A DNA stretch of 64,000 nucleotides, from positions 72,071,001-72,135,000 of the forward strand of contig JAIOJX010000028.1 of assembly GCA_022376925.1 (NCBI GenBank), in the 5' to 3' direction. The position numbers and the translations under genes were made by a program. Positions 60,509 through 64,000 of the stretch are shown in pieces. Numbering within the stretch: position 1 is the stretch's first letter; every line of letters begins with the position of its first letter. A model generated the notes under the pieces. That model did no database searches. It was given only the letters and a program-made list of their open reading frames with translations, and was not told where the DNA came from. This stretch comes from Tragulus kanchil. Taxonomy: Eukaryota; Chordata; Mammalia; Artiodactyla; Tragulidae.

Positions 60509-61080
60509 TTGTTTCTTTAAGACCCTAATTTTTTTTTTTTTCTTTACTACTTTTCCTTTATTTTTACCAAGCTTGCTAGGAGTTCCTTTTTCTTCCACGT
60601 TCCTCCTTCCACAAAGGCAACTCTTTCACCGAGACTGCTTATGATACTCTAGTATCTCAGCTGAACCCAGTGCTACAGTCATCTTCACAAAAGTACCAGA
60701 TTTGTGAAAACCTGCATACTCCCAGATACCTCCCTTTCAATACTTCATAGCCTTTGCTCTTACCTACCAAGTTTCAAGAACTCTCTGGATAGAAGGATAG
60801 TATAGAAGTCAGATTTACTTTAAAGGTCTCTGGGTAGAAACCACTATATTCTTCTGAAAGAAAATAGTTGGGGACATTTTGACCCTCACAGATCTTCATA
60901 GTCTAATATGAAGATTTATGGACAGCAATGTAAGGATCTCTTTGCATACCTGATTATCTGAATAGACATTATGTTAAGTCCTGGGTTTATTATTTTTCAC
61001 ATTTGTGTCAATCATTTATGAGGTTCCATTCACAAAGGCTATGATTAGGCCATAGTATGTTTATTCTTGTTTTGTTGTTG
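60509..61080. other. Unrecognised intergenic DNA
   Basis: No gene. Includes a T-tract at 60531-60541. The segment 60650-60700 ('atctcagctgaacccagtgc') is the reverse complement of part of 58550-58575 ('gggttcagctgagatact'), a short inverted similarity with the duplicated region upstream. Confidence 0.4.
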
Positions 61081-61084
61081 TTCC

Positions 61085-61422
61085 TTTATTTTATTTATTT
61101 ATTTTTTTAAATTGGTATTATTCAAATGCTTTATTGGGGGGGGCGGGTTGGGGAGGCAGGGGGGTAGGCGGGCCACTTCTATTGGTCTTTCATTATCTAT
61201 TTTCATCCATCTTTGTTCTTTGGCCTGTGTGGGCCTCCCATCGCGGTGGCCTCTCTTGTTGCAGAGCACTGGCTCTGGGCGCATGCGCTCCAGAGCTCCG
61301 GCTCAGTAATTGGATACATCCGTCCAGCAGCTCTGCGGCACGTGGGATCTTCCCAGGCCAGGGATGGCCCCCTTGCACTGCAAGCTGGTGTCTTTACCCA
61401 CTGGACCACCAGGGAAGCCCTA
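61085..61422 (-). mobile_element. CHR-like SINE, antisense, copy 1 of 3
   Basis: T-rich tail, 'ggtctttcattatctatttt', 'cattttcatccatctttg'-type motif and head 'ggaccaccagggaagccc' (ends 61420). Internally deleted near the B box: 'gggatggcccccttgcac' instead of 'gggatcgaactggcgcc'. Confidence 0.85.
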
Positions 61423-62004
61423 TTCTTTTTTTTTTTTTTAAGATTTATTTTATTTATTTACTTTGGGCGAGGGTCGGGTTGGGTAGGGAGGGGAGTGGGA
61501 GGGCCACTTCTGTTGGTCTTTCATTTCTCTATTTTCATTCGTTGGCTCCTGTGGGCCTCCCATCGCGGTGGCATCTGTCATTGCAGAGCACCAGCTCTGG
61601 GCACATATGCTCCAGAGCTCCGGCTCGGTGATTGGACACATCAGTCCAGCCGCTCCGCGGCACGTGGGATCTTCCCAGGCCAGGGATGGCCCCCTTGCAC
61701 TGCAAGCTGGTGTCTTTACCCACTGGACCACCAGGGAAGCCCTATTCTTTTTTTTTTTTTTAAGATTTATTTTATTTATTTACTTTGGGCGAGGGTCGGG
61801 TTGGGTAGGGAGGGGAGTGGGAGGGCCACTTCTGTTGGTCTTTCATTTCTCTATTTTCATTCGTTGGCTCCTGTGGGCCTCCCATCGCGGTGGCATCTGT
61901 CATTGCAGAGCACCAGCTCTGGGCACATATGCTCCAGAGCTCCGGCTCGGTGATTGGACACATCAGTCCAGCCGCTCCGCGGCACGTGGGATCTTCCCAG
62001 GCCA
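61361..62004 (+). repeat. 322-bp direct tandem duplication of SINE sequence
   Basis: 61361-61682 is followed by 61683-62004 with essentially no difference. The unit starts in the head of one antisense SINE and ends at the same point in the next. The deletion allele 'gggatggccccc' therefore appears twice (61361, 61683) and the normal 'gggctcgaactggcgcc' only in the last copy. Either unequal exchange or collapsed/expanded assembly. Confidence 0.9.
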
Positions 62005-62075
62005 GGGCTCGAACTGGCGCCCCTTGCACTGCAAGGCGGTGTCCTTACCCACTGGACCACCAGGGGAAGCCTCTA
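61423..62075 (-). mobile_element. CHR-like SINEs, antisense, copies 2 and 3
   Basis: Two further antisense elements (61423-61742 and 61743-62071), each with a T-tract, 'aagatttattttatttattt', G-rich 3' region, 'ttttcattcgttggctcctg' and head 'gaccaccagggg'/'agggaagccc'. They lack the 'atctttgttctt' segment of copy 1, so they are a different source element. Confidence 0.88.
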
Positions 62076-64000
62076 TTCTTTATAAAATATTTTTCTTATC
62101 AATGGAAGCACGATTAAGGAGATATTGAAATTATGTTGATATTTGAAAAAATTCTGAACACTTGTCAATATTTCTGAATCTAGGTTTAAAATCTACAGTA
62201 ATAATATTTATGGAATGTCATGTTAAATACCTCACTGTTAACCAAGAACCACAGAACTAAATTATCCTCTTATTGGAATGGATAATAATTAACAGAACTT
62301 GGTGTCAGTTTGACATTAAAGTCCAAGCTAAGGTCAAAGAGGTCAAGCATCTCTATAATCATAAATGTTGAATTTTCAAACAATGTAATACTTGGATTCT
62401 AAAGCAAGGTTGATCCATGTCATCTATAAATTCTATAGATATTTATTCACACTAAACAACACATAACTTGCCAGCACTTTTGTGTTGGTTACCACTTGGC
62501 CAACCACAGAGAACTGGTCACCATGAAAGAATAAAAAACCACCACTCCTATTTAGAATAACCTGAAGAGGGTATTAAACAAATGCAAGAAGGACAAATGG
62601 AATACTGAAAATGTGCAAATGCAAATACTTCTTTAGGGCAAATTAACTAATACCAGATTTCAGAGTTACCTGTTTAGTTGTCAATACTGTATGCAGTCTT
62701 ACTTTTTGTTAATGAATTCTTGAAGTATTGAAGACTGTAAATTATCATGTTTCCAATAGGGAGAATTAAGATAAATTGAGGATAAATAAGATAAAAACTT
62801 TGTTTCCTAGTTTAATGGGCTATACAGATGGAGTTTTAAGCCTGCTTTTAAATGATTCCGAGAATTATGGGGAAAATCTTTTGAGATAGTTAGCTTTCCT
62901 CTTAAGAGGCAGTTTCAGATGAATATCCAAGGTGGGTAATTAAGTGAGAAGAGACTGGTGCAGGGAAAAGTCTCTCGGCACTTAACTGAATAGGAGTGGC
63001 ACAAGGGAGTGTTCCTTTCTGTGTAAACTCATTTAGGACTTTCACCAAGCAAGGATGAAGCCAACTATGACAACTGAAACATACCCTGTATCAAGTCCTG
63101 TGTTACACCTGACCTGGAAGTCATCGTCTTTGCTCCTATGGGAAAAAAAACTAACAAGGTATCATGAGAAAGGTAATTATTTGAGATAATGAGAAACTGC
63201 CAAGGGAAATTAGCAAAAGTTTGGTTTGGTGACAAGAAATTACATAACAGTTTCACTAAGTAATTTTTCAATTCTCATACAAGGAGCAATGGGCATTATT
63301 AGTAGACATTTCCATCAGTCCCTAAAACATCTCCTCTAAATGAGAGCTAGGTTGATAATGAGAGACTTTAAGTTAAGATTCAAATTATACAGGGTACTAA
63401 TTAATTCAACCTTTATTAAATCTGATTCAAATTAGGGCCCTGTCAGCTAGTGGTTCTCACTGCTTCTTCCTTTCCAAGCTCCATCAATGTAAGGGACCCT
63501 GGTTCTTTGAAATTCAATAATAATATGAATTGGTGGTAATAGATGACTGATTCCAAAAATATATTTGGAAACAAGCAGTTCTCAATTTGTAATATATACA
63601 TACTATTGAACTCATTATTGACCTCAGAAAATACCATGTCATCTATAAATTCTAAGTATTTATTCACACTAAACAACACATAACTTGCCAGCACTTTTGT
63701 GTTGGTTACCACTTGGCCAACCACAGAGAACTGGTCACCATGAAAGAATAAAAAACCACCACTCCTATTTAGAATAACCTGAAGAGGGTATTAAACAAAT
63801 GCAAGAAGGACAAATGGAATACTGAAAATGTGCAAATGCAAATACTTCTTTAGGGCAAATTAACTAATACCAGATTTCAGAGTTACCTGTTTAGTTGTCA
63901 ATACTGTATGCAGTCTTACTTTTTGTTAATGAATTCTTGAAGTATTGAAGACTGTAAATTATCATGTTTCCAATAGGGAGAATTAAGATAAATTGAGGAT
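62076..64000. other. Unrecognised intergenic DNA to window end
   Basis: No gene or named repeat. Minus frames at 63065-63271 and 63443-63724 have no domain. Composition is ordinary AT-rich noncoding DNA. Confidence 0.45.
62415..64000 (+). repeat. Direct tandem duplication 21 (62415-63634 / 63635-end)
   Basis: The sequence returns to 62416 at 63635, first offset 1219 and then 1217 after a small deletion ('ctatagatattt' versus 'ctaagtattt'). The second copy runs off the window. Confidence 0.92.

Noticed and set aside
61213..61953. 246-codon frame in the 61-62 kb region as a gene
   Set aside because: It is a read-through translation of tandem antisense SINEs including poly-T tracts.
1..64000. 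The ~1.1-kb repeats as a novel biological amplification system
   Set aside because: Regular offsets independent of content, with degraded bases at the joins, point to assembly or gap filling. No associated enzyme or common motif was seen.
1..64000. CRISPR array, tRNA gene or endogenous retrovirus
   Set aside because: No spaced short repeats, no intact tRNA cloverleaf (only SINE-derived tRNA heads), and no LTR pair or retroviral motif was recognised.

Overview
The window is mammalian nuclear DNA, most likely from a ruminant artiodactyl. The evidence is the repeat content: BovB (RTE-type) LINE fragments, Bov-A/Bov-tA tRNA-Glu SINEs carrying the 'cttccctggtgg' head, many L1 3' ends, and a second CHR-like tRNA SINE family. 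No bacterial, plasmid, CRISPR, tRNA or rRNA feature was seen. Species cannot be resolved from the sequence alone.

The real genes are class II olfactory receptors, all on the + strand, of a type resembling human OR5AC2 (OR5AC/OR5H/OR5K neighbourhood). Three intact single-exon coding regions lie at 18234-19154, 35827-36744 and 45179-46102. A fourth, truncated copy (17157-17951) is a chimeric partial repeat of the first. Each receptor has a splice acceptor just upstream of its ATG. Several kb further upstream each has a paralogous block: an Olf/EBF-like site, a TATA-like element (clear in two of three), a short untranslated exon and a GT donor. I read these as promoter plus exon 1. The three gene modules (about 10.5-20 kb, 25-37.6 kb and 40.7-46.1 kb) are diverged tandem segmental duplicates. 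Their lengths differ mainly because of later L1, SINE and retrogene insertions. The first ~70 codons are nearly identical in all three although the introns have diverged, which suggests gene conversion.

The intron of the second receptor contains a CpG-rich processed pseudogene of GCSH (glycine cleavage system H protein) on the minus strand, with an 8-bp target-site duplication and an identifiable empty site in the first module. Elsewhere there are nested BovB/L1/SINE insertions, a MER2-like Tigger DNA transposon at 47.66-48.35 kb, a MIR, a Tigger-like MITE and dinucleotide microsatellites.

The most striking property is a regular pattern of direct tandem duplications. At 20 places the sequence jumps back by about 1.0-1.2 kb (offsets 983 to about 1217) and reads the same DNA again, whatever that DNA is. 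A further 322-bp unit sits at 61.36-62.0 kb. Copies are near-identical, differences are mostly indels, and mismatches and filler bases concentrate at the junctions. I think most of these are assembly artefacts (untrimmed overlapping contig ends or gap filling), so about 22 kb of the 64 kb is probably redundant. A biological origin cannot be excluded without reads. I found no convincing new molecular system.
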